Shown in pieces: positions 50,673 to 61,249 of a stretch of 64,000 nucleotides of DNA (positions are counted from its first letter, which is position 1; each line of letters begins with the position of its first letter). The position numbers were made by a program, and so were the translations under genes. The stretch spans positions 124,001 to 188,000 of the forward strand of contig NZ_JAAMRE010000005.1 of the NCBI RefSeq assembly GCF_013522705.1, read 5' to 3'. The DNA comes from Pseudomonas lurida. GTDB taxonomy: Bacteria > Pseudomonadota > Gammaproteobacteria > Pseudomonadales > Pseudomonadaceae. Under the pieces are notes generated by a model. The model had not been told where the DNA came from, ran no database searches, and was given only the letters and a program-made list of their open reading frames with translations.

Positions 50673-51929
50673 ATGAAATCCAAGTGCTATTGCACAGGGC
50701 GGCCCCTCGTGGCCATCTTGGCGGCAAGCGTATTGGCCACGCCGAGTTTCGCTGCTGCGTTGACACTCGATGATGCTTTGCAGCTGGCTGAAACCAATGC
50801 GCCGTCGCTGACTGCACAAGATGCAAAAATTCGTGCCGCCACTAGTGCAGCCATCCCAGCCGGGGAACTACCCGATCCCAAGTTGCTGGTAGGTATACAG
50901 AACTATCCCATTGGGGGGCCGGATCGCTGGAGCATCGATCAGGACTTCATGACCATGCAAATGGTCGGTGTCAGTCAGGAAATGCCGAACAGCGCCAAAC
51001 GAAAAGCCCGAATCGAGGTTGCTGATGCAGCCATTGACCGCGCTGCCGCTGAGCGTCTGGTCGAACGTCTAAAGGTTCGTCAGGCCACGGCGCTGGCCTG
51101 GATCAGCAGCTATTCCGTTGAGCGTAAAGACGCGCTGTTCCAGGACTTCTATAGGGAAAACCGCCTGCTGGCCGATACCGTCCGCGCGCAGATTGCCGGT
51201 GGCCGCGCTCAACCTGCTGATGCCGTCACGCCCAAACAGGAGGCGGCACAACTGGAAGAGCAGCAGGACGATCTGATTCGCCAGAGATCGCAAGCCCGAG
51301 CAGCTTTGAAGAGCTGGATTGGACCAGCCGCAAACGATAAACCTGTGGGCAGCTTGCCTGAATGGCCTGTAGAAGCCTCTGGGTACTCTCACAACGTTCA
51401 ACATCACCCAGAATTGGCAGCGTTTGCCCCAATGACCCGCGAAGCGCAGGCCAAGGTGCGCGAGGCCGAAGCGGAAAAGCGGTCTGATTGGAGCTGGGAA
51501 GTCGACTATCAGCATCGCGGCCGAGAGTTCGGCGACATGGTCAGCGTGCAGTTTTCATGGGATCTACCACTGTTTCCTGACTCGCGACAAAACCCAAAAA
51601 TCGCAGCCAAGCATGCGGAACTCAATCAGCTTGAGGCTGAGCGTGAGGTCCTTTCACGCGAGCACACCCAGCAATTGGAGGATGACTTAGCGGACTATGA
51701 GCGCCTGAACCGCGCCGTTCATCGAGCCCAGACCAGCCTGCTCCCTTTGGCTAAGGAAAAGGTCGAGCTCACTATGGCCAGCTATCGCGCCGGCAAAGGC
51801 GATCTGAACTCCGTCGTGGCCGCTCGGCGCGAGCTTATCGAAGCCCGTCTCAAGCAGATTGATGTTGAAGAGCAGCGTGCTCTCACCAGCGCTCGCCTGT
51901 ATTTCGCCTATGGGGAGTCCGCTCAATGA
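50673..51929 (+). CDS. cusC: Outer-membrane factor of the Cus copper efflux system
   Basis: This 418-residue TolC/CusC-family protein has an N-terminal signal (VAILAASVLATPSFAAA) and repeats beginning TLDDALQLAETNAPSLTAQ. Long helices follow, containing PDPKLLVGIQNYP and ending near SARLYFAYGES. The ATG at 50673 has an AGGA 9 bp upstream; GTG at 50667 is an alternative. It forms the outer channel for the CusBA pump and overlaps cusB by ATGA. Confidence 0.92.
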   Translation: MKSKCYCTGRPLVAILAASVLATPSFAAALTLDDALQLAETNAPSLTAQDAKIRAATSAAIPAGELPDPKLLVGIQNYPIGGPDRWSIDQDFMTMQMVGVSQEMPNSAKRKARIEVADAAIDRAAAERLVERLKVRQATALAWISSYSVERKDALFQDFYRENRLLADTVRAQIAGGRAQPADAVTPKQEAAQLEEQQDDLIRQRSQARAALKSWIGPAANDKPVGSLPEWPVEASGYSHNVQHHPELAAFAPMTREAQAKVREAEAEKRSDWSWEVDYQHRGREFGDMVSVQFSWDLPLFPDSRQNPKIAAKHAELNQLEAEREVLSREHTQQLEDDLADYERLNRAVHRAQTSLLPLAKEKVELTMASYRAGKGDLNSVVAARRELIEARLKQIDVEEQRALTSARLYFAYGESAQ

Positions 51930-53410
51930 TCTCTCGAACATGGAAAGGGGTTTTTGTTGTCAGCATCTCAATTGCTTTGGGAGTCGCCGGTGGTTACTGG
52001 TTGGCTCAACCGAGGGTGAGCGCAGTACCGGATGCAGCATCGGAGCCGAAGCCGGAGTCCTCAGTCGATCGCAAGGTTCTGTATTGGTACGACCCCATGT
52101 ACCCACAACAGAAATTCGATAAGCCGGGTAAGTCGCCCTTCATGGACATGGAGATGGTCCCTCAGTACGCGGATAGCAAGGGGGACAGCGCCACTGTTCG
52201 CATTGATCCAAGCCTGACCCAGAATCTTGGTGTGCGACTGGCTACGGTCAATCGAGGTGTGTTTGCTTCGAGTCTGGACGTTGTAGGTGTATTGACCTTC
52301 AACGAGCGTGACGTCGCCGTCATCCAGGCCCGTACGGCGGGTTTCGTCGAGCGCGTGTATGCCCATGCTCCTGGCGATGTGATCAAAGCCAACGCCGCCT
52401 TGGCGGATATTCTTGTCCCGGAGTGGTCTGCGGCTCAGGAGGAGTTTCTCGCACTTAAGCGTAGCGGCGATGCGGGCTTGCTGGCAGCGGCTCGCCAGCG
52501 TTTGCGGCTTACCGGGATGCCGGCGGCATCGATTACTCAAGTAGAGCGCAGTGGCAAAGTCCAACCGAACCTGACCCTCACCAGCCCTATCAGTGGGGTG
52601 TTGCAAGAACTCGATGTGCGCGAAGGTATGACAGTGGCTGCCGGCCAAACACTGGCACGCGTGAATGGGTTGAGTAACGTCTGGCTGGCTCTGGCGGTCC
52701 CGGAGACTGAATTCGGGTCGATACAGCTGGGACAAGTGGCTGAGGCGCGTTTGCCCGCGTTCCCAGGCGTCGTGCTCAACGGCGTGGTAAGCGCGATTCT
52801 TCCAGAAACCAATCCCGATAGTCGCACCCTTCGCGTGCGCGTCGAATTGCCTAACCCGCAAGGCCGTCTCAGGCCGGGTATGACCGCACGCGTGAGCCTT
52901 AATCGCGCGACGGAGCAAAGTGTGCTGTGGGTGCCGAGCGAGGCGGTCATTCGCACCGGTCTACGTGCCCTGGTGATGCTCGCTGAAGACGCCGGTCGCT
53001 ATCGTCCCGTGGAGGTGCAACTTGGGCAGGAAAGCGATGGCAAGACGGCGATATTGAAAGGGTTGGAAGAGGGCCAAAAAGTGGTTAGCTCTGGCCAGTT
53101 CCTGCTCGACTCAGAGGCCAGTCTTAAAGGCATCGTTGCCAAATCAGAGGAACCTTCACCCACCAGTGCAGCCGCCGCCGGTTTGCATGAAGCGGATGGG
53201 CAAATCGTTGAGATCAACGATAAAGAAGTCACTCTCGCTCACGGCCCTTTTAAGACGCTGGGCATGCCTGGCATGACGATGACGTTCCCGCTCGCCAATC
53301 CCGCTCTGATGCAGGGTCTTAAAACGGGCGACAAGGTCCGGATAGGTGTGAATCAGACCGACGACGGCTTGCGTGTTGAGCGTCTGGACAAATCAGGGGG
53401 CCAGCCATGA
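51926..53410 (+). CDS. cusB: Periplasmic adaptor of Cus efflux system fused to a CusF-like domain
   Basis: This 494-residue membrane-fusion protein has an N-terminal membrane anchor (about 5-22). A metal-binding segment follows ([23 protein letters not shown], as in CusB), then the barrel-sandwich, helical hairpin and beta-barrel domains. A C-terminal CusF-like copper-binding domain (residues about 420-494) has His439, Met450 and Met452 in CusF positions. Met447 stands where CusF has its copper-capping Trp. Overlap with cusC and cusA (ATGA) indicates a coupled operon. Confidence 0.93.
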   Translation: MISRTWKGVFVVSISIALGVAGGYWLAQPRVSAVPDAASEPKPESSVDRKVLYWYDPMYPQQKFDKPGKSPFMDMEMVPQYADSKGDSATVRIDPSLTQNLGVRLATVNRGVFASSLDVVGVLTFNERDVAVIQARTAGFVERVYAHAPGDVIKANAALADILVPEWSAAQEEFLALKRSGDAGLLAAARQRLRLTGMPAASITQVERSGKVQPNLTLTSPISGVLQELDVREGMTVAAGQTLARVNGLSNVWLALAVPETEFGSIQLGQVAEARLPAFPGVVLNGVVSAILPETNPDSRTLRVRVELPNPQGRLRPGMTARVSLNRATEQSVLWVPSEAVIRTGLRALVMLAEDAGRYRPVEVQLGQESDGKTAILKGLEEGQKVVSSGQFLLDSEASLKGIVAKSEEPSPTSAAAAGLHEADGQIVEINDKEVTLAHGPFKTLGMPGMTMTFPLANPALMQGLKTGDKVRIGVNQTDDGLRVERLDKSGGQP

Positions 53411-56400
53411 TTGCAGCCCTGATTCGTTGGTCCGTAACCAACCGATTCCTGGTGCTACTGGCGACGCTGTTTATCACGGCGTGGGGCATTTGGTCGGTGC
53501 AGAGCACGCCCATTGATGCGCTACCAGACTTGTCCGATGTGCAGGTGATCATCCGCACCCCGTATCCTGGACAAGCACCCCAGATTGTCGAGAACCAGGT
53601 CACCTATCCGTTGGCCACCACCATGCTCTCAGTACCAGGTGCCAAGACGGTGCGTGGTTATTCCTTTTTCGGTGACAGCTTTGTCTATGTGCTGTTCGAA
53701 GACGGCACTGACTTGTACTGGGCTCGCTCGCGGGTGTTGGAGTACTTGAGCCAAGTACAAAGCCGCTTGCCGGCCAGCGCCAAGCCAGCGTTGGGGCCAG
53801 ATGCGACAGGCGTAGGATGGATCTTCCAGTACGCGCTGGTGGATCGCACTGGCGGGCATGATCTGGCGCAGCTACGCGCACTTCAGGACTGGTTCCTCAA
53901 GTTTGAACTCAAGACCCTGCCCAATGTGGCGGAAGTGGCCACTGTGGGCGGCATGGTCAAGCAGTACCAAGTGCAGCTTGATCCGCTCAAACTGGCCAGT
54001 CTTGGTATTACGCAGGCCGAGGTGACCGAAGCGATCGGCAAGGCCAATCAGGAAACGGGTGGCGCGGTGCTGGAGATGGCAGAGACCGAGTTCATCGTGC
54101 GTGCATCCGGCTACCTGAAGACGCTCAATGATTTTCGGGCGATCCCCCTCAAGCTGGGATCGGGCGGTGTGCCGGTGAACTTGGGCGATGTCGCCACGAT
54201 CCAGTTGGGGCCGGAGATGCGCCGTGGCATCACCGAACTCGACGGCGAAGGCGAGACGGTTGGCGGCGTGGTGATTTTGCGCAGCGGTAAGAATGCTCGC
54301 GAGACCATTGCGGCGGTCAAGACCAAACTCGACGAGTTGAAAAGCAGCCTTCCGGCCGGAGTGGAAATTGTCACCACCTACGACCGTGGGAAACTGATTG
54401 ACCGCGCTGTTGAAAACCTCAGCCACAAGCTCATCGAAGAGTTCATCGTTGTCGCATTGGTTTGCGGGATCTTTCTTTGGCACCTGCGCTCCTCTCTGGT
54501 GGCTATTATTTCCCTGCCGGTCGGTGTACTGATGGCCTTTATTGTCATGCGCTACCAAGGGCTCAACGCCAACATCATGTCCCTGGGTGGGATAGCCATC
54601 GCCATCGGCGCCATGGTCGATGCTGCTGTGGTGATGATCGAAAACGCACACAAGAAAGTTGAGGCATGGCACGTGGCCAATCCAGGTGAGGAACTGAATG
54701 GTGAACGTCATTGGCAGGTAATGACCGAAGCGGCGACTGAAGTTGGACCAGCCCTATTCTTCTGTTTGTTGATCATCACTCTTTCGTTCATTCCGGTGTT
54801 CACCCTGCAAGCGCAAGAGGGTCGGCTGTTCGGCCCGCTGGCTTTCACCAAGACCTACGCCATGGCTGCAGCAGCGGGATTGTCAGTGACCTTGGTGCCG
54901 GTTTTGATGGGCTACTGGATTCGGGGACGGATTCCTAATGAAAAAAACAACCCGCTGAGCCGCTGGCTCATCCGGATCTACCAGCCGGCTCTGGATGCAG
55001 TGCTGCGGCGACCGAGGATCACGCTGCTTGTGGCGGCGTTGGTGTTTTTTAGTGCGCTATGGCCAATGTCGCGCTTGGGGGGCGAGTTTCTTCCGCCTTT
55101 GAATGAGGGCGACCTGCTCTATATGCCTTCGGCGCTGCCCGGATTGTCCGCACAGAAAGCGGCGCAACTGCTGCAACAGACCGACCGCCTGATCAAGACC
55201 GTGCCAGAGGTCGAACATGTCTTCGGTAAAGCGGGACGTGCCGAAACTGCCACCGACCCGGCGCCGCTGGAGATGTTCGAAACCACCATCCAGTTCAAGC
55301 CACAGGAGCAATGGCGACCAGGCATGACTCCGGAAAAACTGGTGGAGGAGCTGGACCGAGTGGTGCGAGTTCCTGGGCTGACGAATATCTGGATACCACC
55401 GATTCGCAACCGAATAGACATGCTGGCTACGGGGATCAAAAGTCCTATTGGTGTAAAGATTGCCGGCACCAACCTGACGGAAATCGATTCGGCGACTCAG
55501 GCGGTCGAGCGAGTGGCCAAGGGCGTAGCCGGTGTCAGTTCGGCTCTGGCCGAGCGATTAACCGGTGGACGTTACATCGACGTGGATATCGACCGACAAG
55601 CCGCCGCCCGATACGGACTGAATATCGCCGATGTGCAGTCGATCGTGGCCGGCGCTATCGGCGGGGAAAATGTCGGTGAAACCATTGAAGGGCTTGCACG
55701 CTTCCCAATCAACGTCCGTTACCCTCGGGAGTGGCGGGATTCGCTTAGCGCTTTGGAGCAGTTGCCAATCTACACCCCGCTAGGCAGCCAGATCACCCTT
55801 GGCACAGTGGCGAAGATCAAGGTCAACGACGGGCCGCCGATGCTCAAAAGTGAAAACGCACGGCCTTCAGGCTGGGTGTACATCGACGTGCGTGGCCGGG
55901 ACATTGCATCGGTAGTCGCCGATCTACGTCGGCTCGTCAGCGAGCAGGTCAAGTTGCAGCCCGGCATGAGCCTGAGCTACTCAGGTCAGTTCGAGTTTCT
56001 TGAGAGGGCAAATGCACGACTAAAACTGGTGGTCCCCGCCACGCTGCTGATCATCTTCGTCCTGCTTTACCTGACATTTGCACGCTTTGATGAGGCTTTG
56101 CTGATTATGGCCACGCTGCCATTCGCTCTCACGGGCGGAGCATGGTTTCTCTATCTGTTGGGATTCAACCTGTCGGTTGCCACCGGGGTCGGCTTTATCG
56201 CCCTGGCTGGAGTTTCTGCCGAATTTGGCGTGATCATGCTGCTCTACCTGAAAAATGCCTGGGCCGAGCGTCAAGAGCTCGGTGACAACACAGAACGCGG
56301 GTTGATGGCCGCGATTCGTGAAGGCGCTGTGCAGCGCGTTCGCCCCAAGGCCATGACCGTTGCGGTGGTTATCGCTGGTTTGTTACCAATACTTTTAGGA

Positions 56401-56550
56401 GGTGGTGCCGGCAGCGAGGTGATGAGCCGCATTGCCGCCCCGATGATTGGCGGTATGGTCACGGCGCCGTTGCTGTCGCTGTTCGTCATTCCGGCGGCCT
56501 ATCACCTCATGCGCCGTCGACGCCTATCCGCTGAGCCTGGCAGGCACTAA
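53407..56550 (+). CDS. cusA: Copper/silver RND efflux pump CusA
   Basis: This 1047-residue inner-membrane RND transporter of the heavy-metal (HME) subfamily begins with a TM1 containing [18 protein letters not shown]. The E. coli CusA copper-binding methionines M573, M623 and M672 are all present at exactly these positions, in [16 protein letters not shown] and [10 protein letters not shown]. The large periplasmic loops and 12 TM helices are complete. It pumps Cu(I)/Ag(I) from periplasm and cytoplasm through CusC. The 3' end is followed by an extended palindrome. Confidence 0.96.
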   Translation: MIAALIRWSVTNRFLVLLATLFITAWGIWSVQSTPIDALPDLSDVQVIIRTPYPGQAPQIVENQVTYPLATTMLSVPGAKTVRGYSFFGDSFVYVLFEDGTDLYWARSRVLEYLSQVQSRLPASAKPALGPDATGVGWIFQYALVDRTGGHDLAQLRALQDWFLKFELKTLPNVAEVATVGGMVKQYQVQLDPLKLASLGITQAEVTEAIGKANQETGGAVLEMAETEFIVRASGYLKTLNDFRAIPLKLGSGGVPVNLGDVATIQLGPEMRRGITELDGEGETVGGVVILRSGKNARETIAAVKTKLDELKSSLPAGVEIVTTYDRGKLIDRAVENLSHKLIEEFIVVALVCGIFLWHLRSSLVAIISLPVGVLMAFIVMRYQGLNANIMSLGGIAIAIGAMVDAAVVMIENAHKKVEAWHVANPGEELNGERHWQVMTEAATEVGPALFFCLLIITLSFIPVFTLQAQEGRLFGPLAFTKTYAMAAAAGLSVTLVPVLMGYWIRGRIPNEKNNPLSRWLIRIYQPALDAVLRRPRITLLVAALVFFSALWPMSRLGGEFLPPLNEGDLLYMPSALPGLSAQKAAQLLQQTDRLIKTVPEVEHVFGKAGRAETATDPAPLEMFETTIQFKPQEQWRPGMTPEKLVEELDRVVRVPGLTNIWIPPIRNRIDMLATGIKSPIGVKIAGTNLTEIDSATQAVERVAKGVAGVSSALAERLTGGRYIDVDIDRQAAARYGLNIADVQSIVAGAIGGENVGETIEGLARFPINVRYPREWRDSLSALEQLPIYTPLGSQITLGTVAKIKVNDGPPMLKSENARPSGWVYIDVRGRDIASVVADLRRLVSEQVKLQPGMSLSYSGQFEFLERANARLKLVVPATLLIIFVLLYLTFARFDEALLIMATLPFALTGGAWFLYLLGFNLSVATGVGFIALAGVSAEFGVIMLLYLKNAWAERQELGDNTERGLMAAIREGAVQRVRPKAMTVAVVIAGLLPILLGGGAGSEVMSRIAAPMIGGMVTAPLLSLFVIPAAYHLMRRRRLSAEPGRH

Positions 56551-56905
56551 CGCGGAAAAAATGTGCAAAAGGGGCTGCGCTTGCAGCCTCGTTTGAGTTG
56601 CACATCTCGTTGTCATCAGTTCTACGCGCGGTATGTATCGAAATTAGCGAGTTTATGTATTTTGCATAAACTCGCTAATTTCGATACATACGCTGTGGTC
56701 AGTGCCATTCCCCACCAGCACTTGCTAGAAAAACGCCCGCTTCCATCACTGCGTTTCGATGAGCCAAAAAAAGCACCCTGCTCAAAGCCGACTTAGCATT
56801 CGTCACCCTGATATCTCTCTTGAAATTGAGGCAAATGACCTTAATATGATCTTATCTTGCCGTCATCGTTTTCGATCATGGATGTTTCTCGGGGGGTAGG
56901 TCGGA
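56551..56905. other. Intergenic region after cusA with a long palindrome
   Basis: These 355 bp have no supported gene. The main element is the inverted repeat at 56631-56691. Right of it is AT-richer DNA leading to the HNH gene with a GGTAGG-like ribosome-binding site. Confidence 0.5.
56631..56691. repeat. Perfect 27-bp inverted repeat with 7-nt spacer
   Basis: Arm 1 (56631-56657) starts gtatgtatcgaaattagcga; arm 2 (56665-56691) is its exact complement. The loop is tattttg. No T-run follows. It could be a strong terminator, a recombination site or a protein-binding palindrome. Confidence 0.9.
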
Positions 56906-57235
56906 ATGGCAGAACAAGAAGACGCAAAGCCTGCGAGTGGGCGCTTTAATACGAATGATGAGACGAAGCGGATCGTATGGACACAGACCGCTGGTCATTG
57001 TGAACTGTGCGGCGCAGATCTAACGTTCGACTATCGTGCCGGCAAGCCAATGAAATGGGGCGAAGTGGCGCATATCCTACCCGCCAGTCCCAAGGGGCCT
57101 CGGGGACGTGCGGATCATGATGCTGAGGCGCACACAAACGATACTGCCAACCTGATGCTCCTCTGCCCAGGCTGTCATGACAGAATTGATCGTGACGCAG
57201 ATGGTTACCCTGAAAATAGTTGGAGCCCAAGCTGA
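56906..57235 (+). CDS. Truncated HNH endonuclease domain protein
   Basis: This 109-residue frame has an HNH fold: CELCGADL (first Cys pair), GEVAHILPASPKGPRG (with the HNH His) and NLMLLCPGCHDRIDRD (second Cys pair). It ends shortly after YPEN. The arrangement, including GPRG and CPGCHDRID, resembles the N-terminal nuclease of HNH-SAVED CBASS effectors (Cap5 type), but the SAVED domain is missing. The stop lies within the start region of the next, unrelated gene, so it looks like a 3' truncated fragment. No CD-NTase is nearby. Confidence 0.7.
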   Translation: MAEQEDAKPASGRFNTNDETKRIVWTQTAGHCELCGADLTFDYRAGKPMKWGEVAHILPASPKGPRGRADHDAEAHTNDTANLMLLCPGCHDRIDRDADGYPENSWSPS

Positions 57236-57573
57236 AAGAGATTTTGCATAGGGCAATTCTTGAGGGCTTCGACGAAGCTCGGGTGGCGATTCTGTCCCGA
57301 GATTATGGGCGCGCTTACTATTGGCTTGAACGTACCCACATCCTCTCACAACGCCGCACTTTGCTACGTGCAAAGTCACACGTCTTGATGCTGTACGTGG
57401 GCGTCAAGACACATGATCCTCGGGAGATCCTGGGACAAATAACACGAGTTATCGCTGCACTGCTATTTTCTAAAGTATGAGTGCCTTCGGGGAATGCTGG
57501 TCGTGCCCGGGTCAGTTCTTTTCAGGTGATGCCTCTTTCTCAAGAGCTGGAAACTCTTCTGAATGAAGATTGA
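57220..57573 (+). pseudogene. DUF3703 protein with an in-frame stop codon
   Basis: The frame encodes a DUF3703-like protein (EARVAILSRDYGRAYYWLER, THILSQRRTL, PREILGQITRVIAALLF). It reads into a TGA at 57478-57480 after FSKV. Directly beyond, in the same frame, VPSGNAGRARVSSFQVMPLS continues to a TGA at 57571-57573, matching the usual DUF3703 tail. DUF3703 genes accompany metal-resistance determinants; the function is unknown. Its start (TTG at 57220) has no good ribosome-binding site and lies inside the HNH fragment, so the 5' end may also be altered. Confidence 0.75.
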
Positions 57574-57628
57574 TCCTCATGCGCGGTCTGAGTCGTTGTC
57601 GCATCCGCTTACACCCATGGAGAGACAT

Positions 57629-58540
57629 ATGAGCGCTGGTCATAGTCACGGTCAAGCACGTGCAGGACATGAGAAAAAACTGTGGATCGCTCTAGCGTTA
57701 ACGACGAGTTTTATGATTTCAGAGGTCATTGGGGCTTTCATTACCGGCAGCTTGGCGTTGTTATCGGACGCAGCTCATATGCTGACCGATTCCACTGCAT
57801 TAGCTATTTCATTGGTCGCTATTCAGATCGCCAAGCGCGCTGCGGATAAAAAAAGGACATTCGGATATGCACGATTTGAGATTCTCGCAGCTGCTTTCAA
57901 CGCGATTCTGTTGTTCATGGTGGCGGTGTACATCCTATACGAGGCCTACCAGCGGTTTAAAACTCCGACAGAAATAGAATCGATAGGCATGCTGATCGTG
58001 GCAGTGATTGGGCTAGTTGTGAACCTTGTCTCAATGCGCTTGCTGATGTCTGCCAGTGACGAAAGTCTTAACGTCAAAGGTGCTTATCTGGAGGTTTGGA
58101 GTGACATGCTAGGCTCCATAGGCGTGATAGGAGCCGCATTGATCATTCGCTTTACCGGATGGATTTGGGTTGACGCGATCGTTGCCGCAGCTATTGGGTT
58201 ATGGGTCCTTCCCAGAACTTGGATCTTGCTTAAAGAAAGCATGAATATCCTGTTGCAAGGGGTTCCAGAGGGCATCGATATCGCTGAAGTGGAGCTAAGA
58301 ATAAGGGCGGTTGAAGGCGTTGAAGATATTCATGATTTGCATATCTGGGCTTTGACCAGCGGCAAGAATGTCATGAGTGCACACCTTGTCGTCCAACGTT
58401 TCTCCCGCACCGAGCAGGAAATATTAGCTGAAGTAACGCACCTTATGAGCGAAGCGTTCCATATTAGCCATACGACGCTTCAATTAGAGGATTCGCGATT
58501 TCATGAAGGGCTCGAAGAAAGCGAAGGTATGCAGCACTAG
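57629..58540 (+). CDS. czcD: Cation diffusion facilitator CzcD
   Basis: This 303-residue cation/proton antiporter of the CDF family has a His-rich start (SAGHSHGQARAGHEKKLWI) and six membrane helices. The zinc site is ALLSDAAHMLTDSTALAI (HxxxD on TM2) plus the TM5 motif. The cytoplasmic C-terminal domain has DIHDLHIWALTSG. The ATG at 57629 has GGAGA 5 bp upstream; the frame also opens at 57563 and 57617, overlapping the DUF3703 remnant. It exports zinc, cobalt or cadmium. Neighbours are czcRS and czcCBA. Confidence 0.93.
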   Translation: MSAGHSHGQARAGHEKKLWIALALTTSFMISEVIGAFITGSLALLSDAAHMLTDSTALAISLVAIQIAKRAADKKRTFGYARFEILAAAFNAILLFMVAVYILYEAYQRFKTPTEIESIGMLIVAVIGLVVNLVSMRLLMSASDESLNVKGAYLEVWSDMLGSIGVIGAALIIRFTGWIWVDAIVAAAIGLWVLPRTWILLKESMNILLQGVPEGIDIAEVELRIRAVEGVEDIHDLHIWALTSGKNVMSAHLVVQRFSRTEQEILAEVTHLMSEAFHISHTTLQLEDSRFHEGLEESEGMQH

Positions 58541-58666
58541 TAAGATACGTCGCGAACAGCCCATGTCAATGGTAGGGCACGTAAGGGGAAGCCCCCTACA
58601 CCACCAGAGTATTTCTAGAGGTATGGGGGGATTTGAGTGCGGATTATGCAAGCTTGATATTGAAAC

Positions 58667-60103
58667 TCACCCCTGAACCCGTCTTGCCTGCTGCCAGGAA
58701 GTTTGTCCCTCGAGGTTTGGAAAGTTCAGCCTGAAAACAGTAATGCTACCAGGCATGCTCTGAACCTCCGCTGTTCCCTGATGAAGACTCATGATCGATC
58801 TGACAATCGCCAAGCCAAGACCAGTCCCACCTTCCGCACGGGAGCGACTGGTGTCGACTCTATAAAAACGGTCGAACAAGTGCGTCAGATGCTGAGGTTC
58901 GATTCCTGCGCCTGGATTGCCTACAAGTAGCGAGACTCGTTCGGCATGGCTTTCGATAACAATTGAAATAGATTGGCCGGCCGGGCAGTGGCGTATAGCG
59001 TTCGACAGCAGATTCGATATTGCTCGCTGAATCATCAGCCTGTCGCCAATGGTCTTGCCGTTTCCGGCGACGCTTAGGCTGATGCGCTTTTCTTCCGCCG
59101 ACAGCGAAAACAGATCGACGACCTTCAATGCTTCATCTTCTAACGTAATTGTCTCGAACGGGACGAGCGCCGCTGGATGACTGACTTGAGCGAGGAAGAG
59201 CATATCCGAGACGATCCGGGTGACTCGGCCCAACTCTTCGGTGCAAGACTCCAACACCGCTTTGTACTCTTCTGCAGGTCGCTCCCGAGATAGTGTCACT
59301 TGTGCCTTCCCCATCAAATTGGTGATTGGGGAACGTAATTCGTGGGCCAAGTCATCGGAAAACTGCGACAGCTGCTGAATACCACTGTCGAGTCGGTGGA
59401 GCATGAAATTGATACCATGGGCCAGTTCACTCAGTTCCTGAGGCATTTTGACCACTGAAAGACGATGACTGAGATCTTGGGCCGAGATCATGGCGGCGAC
59501 CTTTCGAAATTCTCTGAGGGGAGAGAGCCCTCGTTGCACCACAGCCCAAGCGCTAATTCCAATGAGTATCAGTAAAAGCGGTAGAGCAATGATCGTCGAT
59601 CGAAGATACGCGCTGAGCAATGCTTCATCGTTCGCACTATCCATGGACAGCAAAACGGCGACATTTTTACCATTCTTCAATCGGATGAGTTTGTATGCGG
59701 TGAGGAAGTGTCGACCCTCACTATCGGAATTTGAAGAATATGAGAGATTGTCGATGGCGGCATTAGCAGCTTTCAATTCGATTCGTGGATCCGATAAACC
59801 AGTTCCGAATTTTAGTACTGGCGTCCTGAGGTTTGTCAGGTCATAAATGGACAAATTTAGATTGTCGTGCCCCATGACTTGATCCAGCAAGGAGTGCGGT
59901 TTCGAGTTCACCTCCGCCATATCCTCGTAAAATGAGAGGCTGTGTTCCACCTGCTCCATTTTCTTTTCCAGACTATGTTTCGCCAATTTATCCAGCTCAT
60001 GCGTAAGCGCGAAAAAGGCCAATATAGCCAGAAACACCACTAACAAGGCCCCCAAGATACTCACCGTCAAACCTAGTCGCATTGACAGGCTCGCCGGCTT
60101 CAT
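58667..60103 (-). CDS. czcS: Heavy-metal sensor histidine kinase CzcS
   Basis: This 478-residue kinase has an N-terminal membrane helix, a periplasmic domain (about 40-170), a second helix (about 170-190) and HAMP. The H box is [17 protein letters not shown], the N box [16 protein letters not shown] and the G box [17 protein letters not shown]. The start codon overlaps the regulator gene stop by four bases (ATGA). It pairs with CzcR to sense zinc or cadmium (inferred from its neighbours). Confidence 0.93.
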   Translation of the reverse strand: MKPASLSMRLGLTVSILGALLVVFLAILAFFALTHELDKLAKHSLEKKMEQVEHSLSFYEDMAEVNSKPHSLLDQVMGHDNLNLSIYDLTNLRTPVLKFGTGLSDPRIELKAANAAIDNLSYSSNSDSEGRHFLTAYKLIRLKNGKNVAVLLSMDSANDEALLSAYLRSTIIALPLLLILIGISAWAVVQRGLSPLREFRKVAAMISAQDLSHRLSVVKMPQELSELAHGINFMLHRLDSGIQQLSQFSDDLAHELRSPITNLMGKAQVTLSRERPAEEYKAVLESCTEELGRVTRIVSDMLFLAQVSHPAALVPFETITLEDEALKVVDLFSLSAEEKRISLSVAGNGKTIGDRLMIQRAISNLLSNAIRHCPAGQSISIVIESHAERVSLLVGNPGAGIEPQHLTHLFDRFYRVDTSRSRAEGGTGLGLAIVRSIMSLHQGTAEVQSMPGSITVFRLNFPNLEGQTSWQQARRVQG

Positions 60104-60774
60104 TCGCGTGCCTCCAATACATAACCAACCCCGCGAAGGGTGTGGATCAATTTGTTATCAAAGGGATCGTCAATTTTGGCCCTCAATCTACGGATTGAAA
60201 CCTCTACAACGTTGGTGTCGCAGTCAAAATTCATATCCCACACTAAGGAGATGATTTGGGTTCGTGAGAGTACCTCTCCAGTCTGACGCATCAGTAGATG
60301 CAGAAGCGCGAACTCCTTGGTCGTCAAATCTATACGCTGCGCGCCACGAAAGGCACGGTGGCGCCCTTGATCGAGCTCCAGATCGGCTACTTTGAGTACC
60401 TGCGGTACAGGAATGTGTTCACTTCGACGCATAAGGGTTCGTACTCGGGCAAGCAGCTCTGGGAACTCAAACGGTTTAACCAGATAGTCATCAGCACCCA
60501 GATCGAGCCCGCGAATTTTGTCCGCAAGCCGTCCCCGGGCCGTCAACATCATCACCCTGGTATTGCTGCTTTGGCGCAGATGTTCAAGAACACCCCAGCC
60601 ATCAAGTTCTGGAAGATTAACGTCGAGTATCACCAAATCATAGACATGTTGACGTGCAAGATGAAGTCCATCTGCTCCGGTTACCGCACGGTCGACTATA
60701 TAGCCACTTTCTGTCAGCCCTTGATGCAAGTATTCGGCAGTTTTAGGCTCGTCCTCAATTACAAGGATTCGCAT
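60100..60774 (-). CDS. czcR: Heavy-metal response regulator CzcR
   Basis: This 224-residue OmpR-family regulator has the phospho-acceptor Asp51 ([15 protein letters not shown]), a DYLVKPF motif and a winged-helix C-terminus ([18 protein letters not shown]). It is closely similar to CopR of this window. It is divergently transcribed from czcC, which it presumably activates. Confidence 0.94.
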   Translation of the reverse strand: MRILVIEDEPKTAEYLHQGLTESGYIVDRAVTGADGLHLARQHVYDLVILDVNLPELDGWGVLEHLRQSSNTRVMMLTARGRLADKIRGLDLGADDYLVKPFEFPELLARVRTLMRRSEHIPVPQVLKVADLELDQGRHRAFRGAQRIDLTTKEFALLHLLMRQTGEVLSRTQIISLVWDMNFDCDTNVVEVSIRRLRAKIDDPFDNKLIHTLRGVGYVLEARE

Positions 60775-61249
60775 GATATTTCGCCCTCTTCAATAGGAAG
60801 TCAGTTGGGTCAGAAGTGTTATTGTTTTATTTTCTGAGAAGAATTATATAATTCGAAACCATTTAATTTTTTGCGCTTACCGATATCCGGCATTAGATAT
60901 TAAATAATGATCTTAAAGCCTGTAGCCGCTACAGGGTCAAGCTTAAACCCCCGGTCTTGAGCCATCACAGCGACTCCTTGCGACAACGTGTCGCACTTTG
61001 ACCGTTGAATCGAACACTGGGCAAGCGCCACACATGGTTAACCAAAATCGACAAGTGCTGTTCGGCAGATACCAGGTTGGTATTTGTTTCGGCATATTGC
61101 TGCCCCCACGTTCGAATCTTTCATTCCTCCTATGCTAGTGCAAAAAAAATAGCTGCATCGTTGGATAACGTATTTGTAATTTTTCAGTCACCTTGCTGAT
61201 AAGTGCAAAACTTTACATTTACGTATAGAGAATAGGCGTTGAAGGAACT
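60775..61249. promoter_or_regulatory. Divergent czcR-czcC control region
   Basis: This 475-bp AT-rich region lies between czcR (-) and czcC (+). It probably contains both promoters. I saw no copy of the copper box (CTGACA-N5-GTAAT) and no convincing short gene. A -10-like TATAGAGAAT lies near 61226. Confidence 0.5.

Noticed and set aside
61005..61199. 64-codon plus-strand frame in the czcR-czcC gap
   Set aside because: No ribosome-binding site, and it lies in a control region; no motif.
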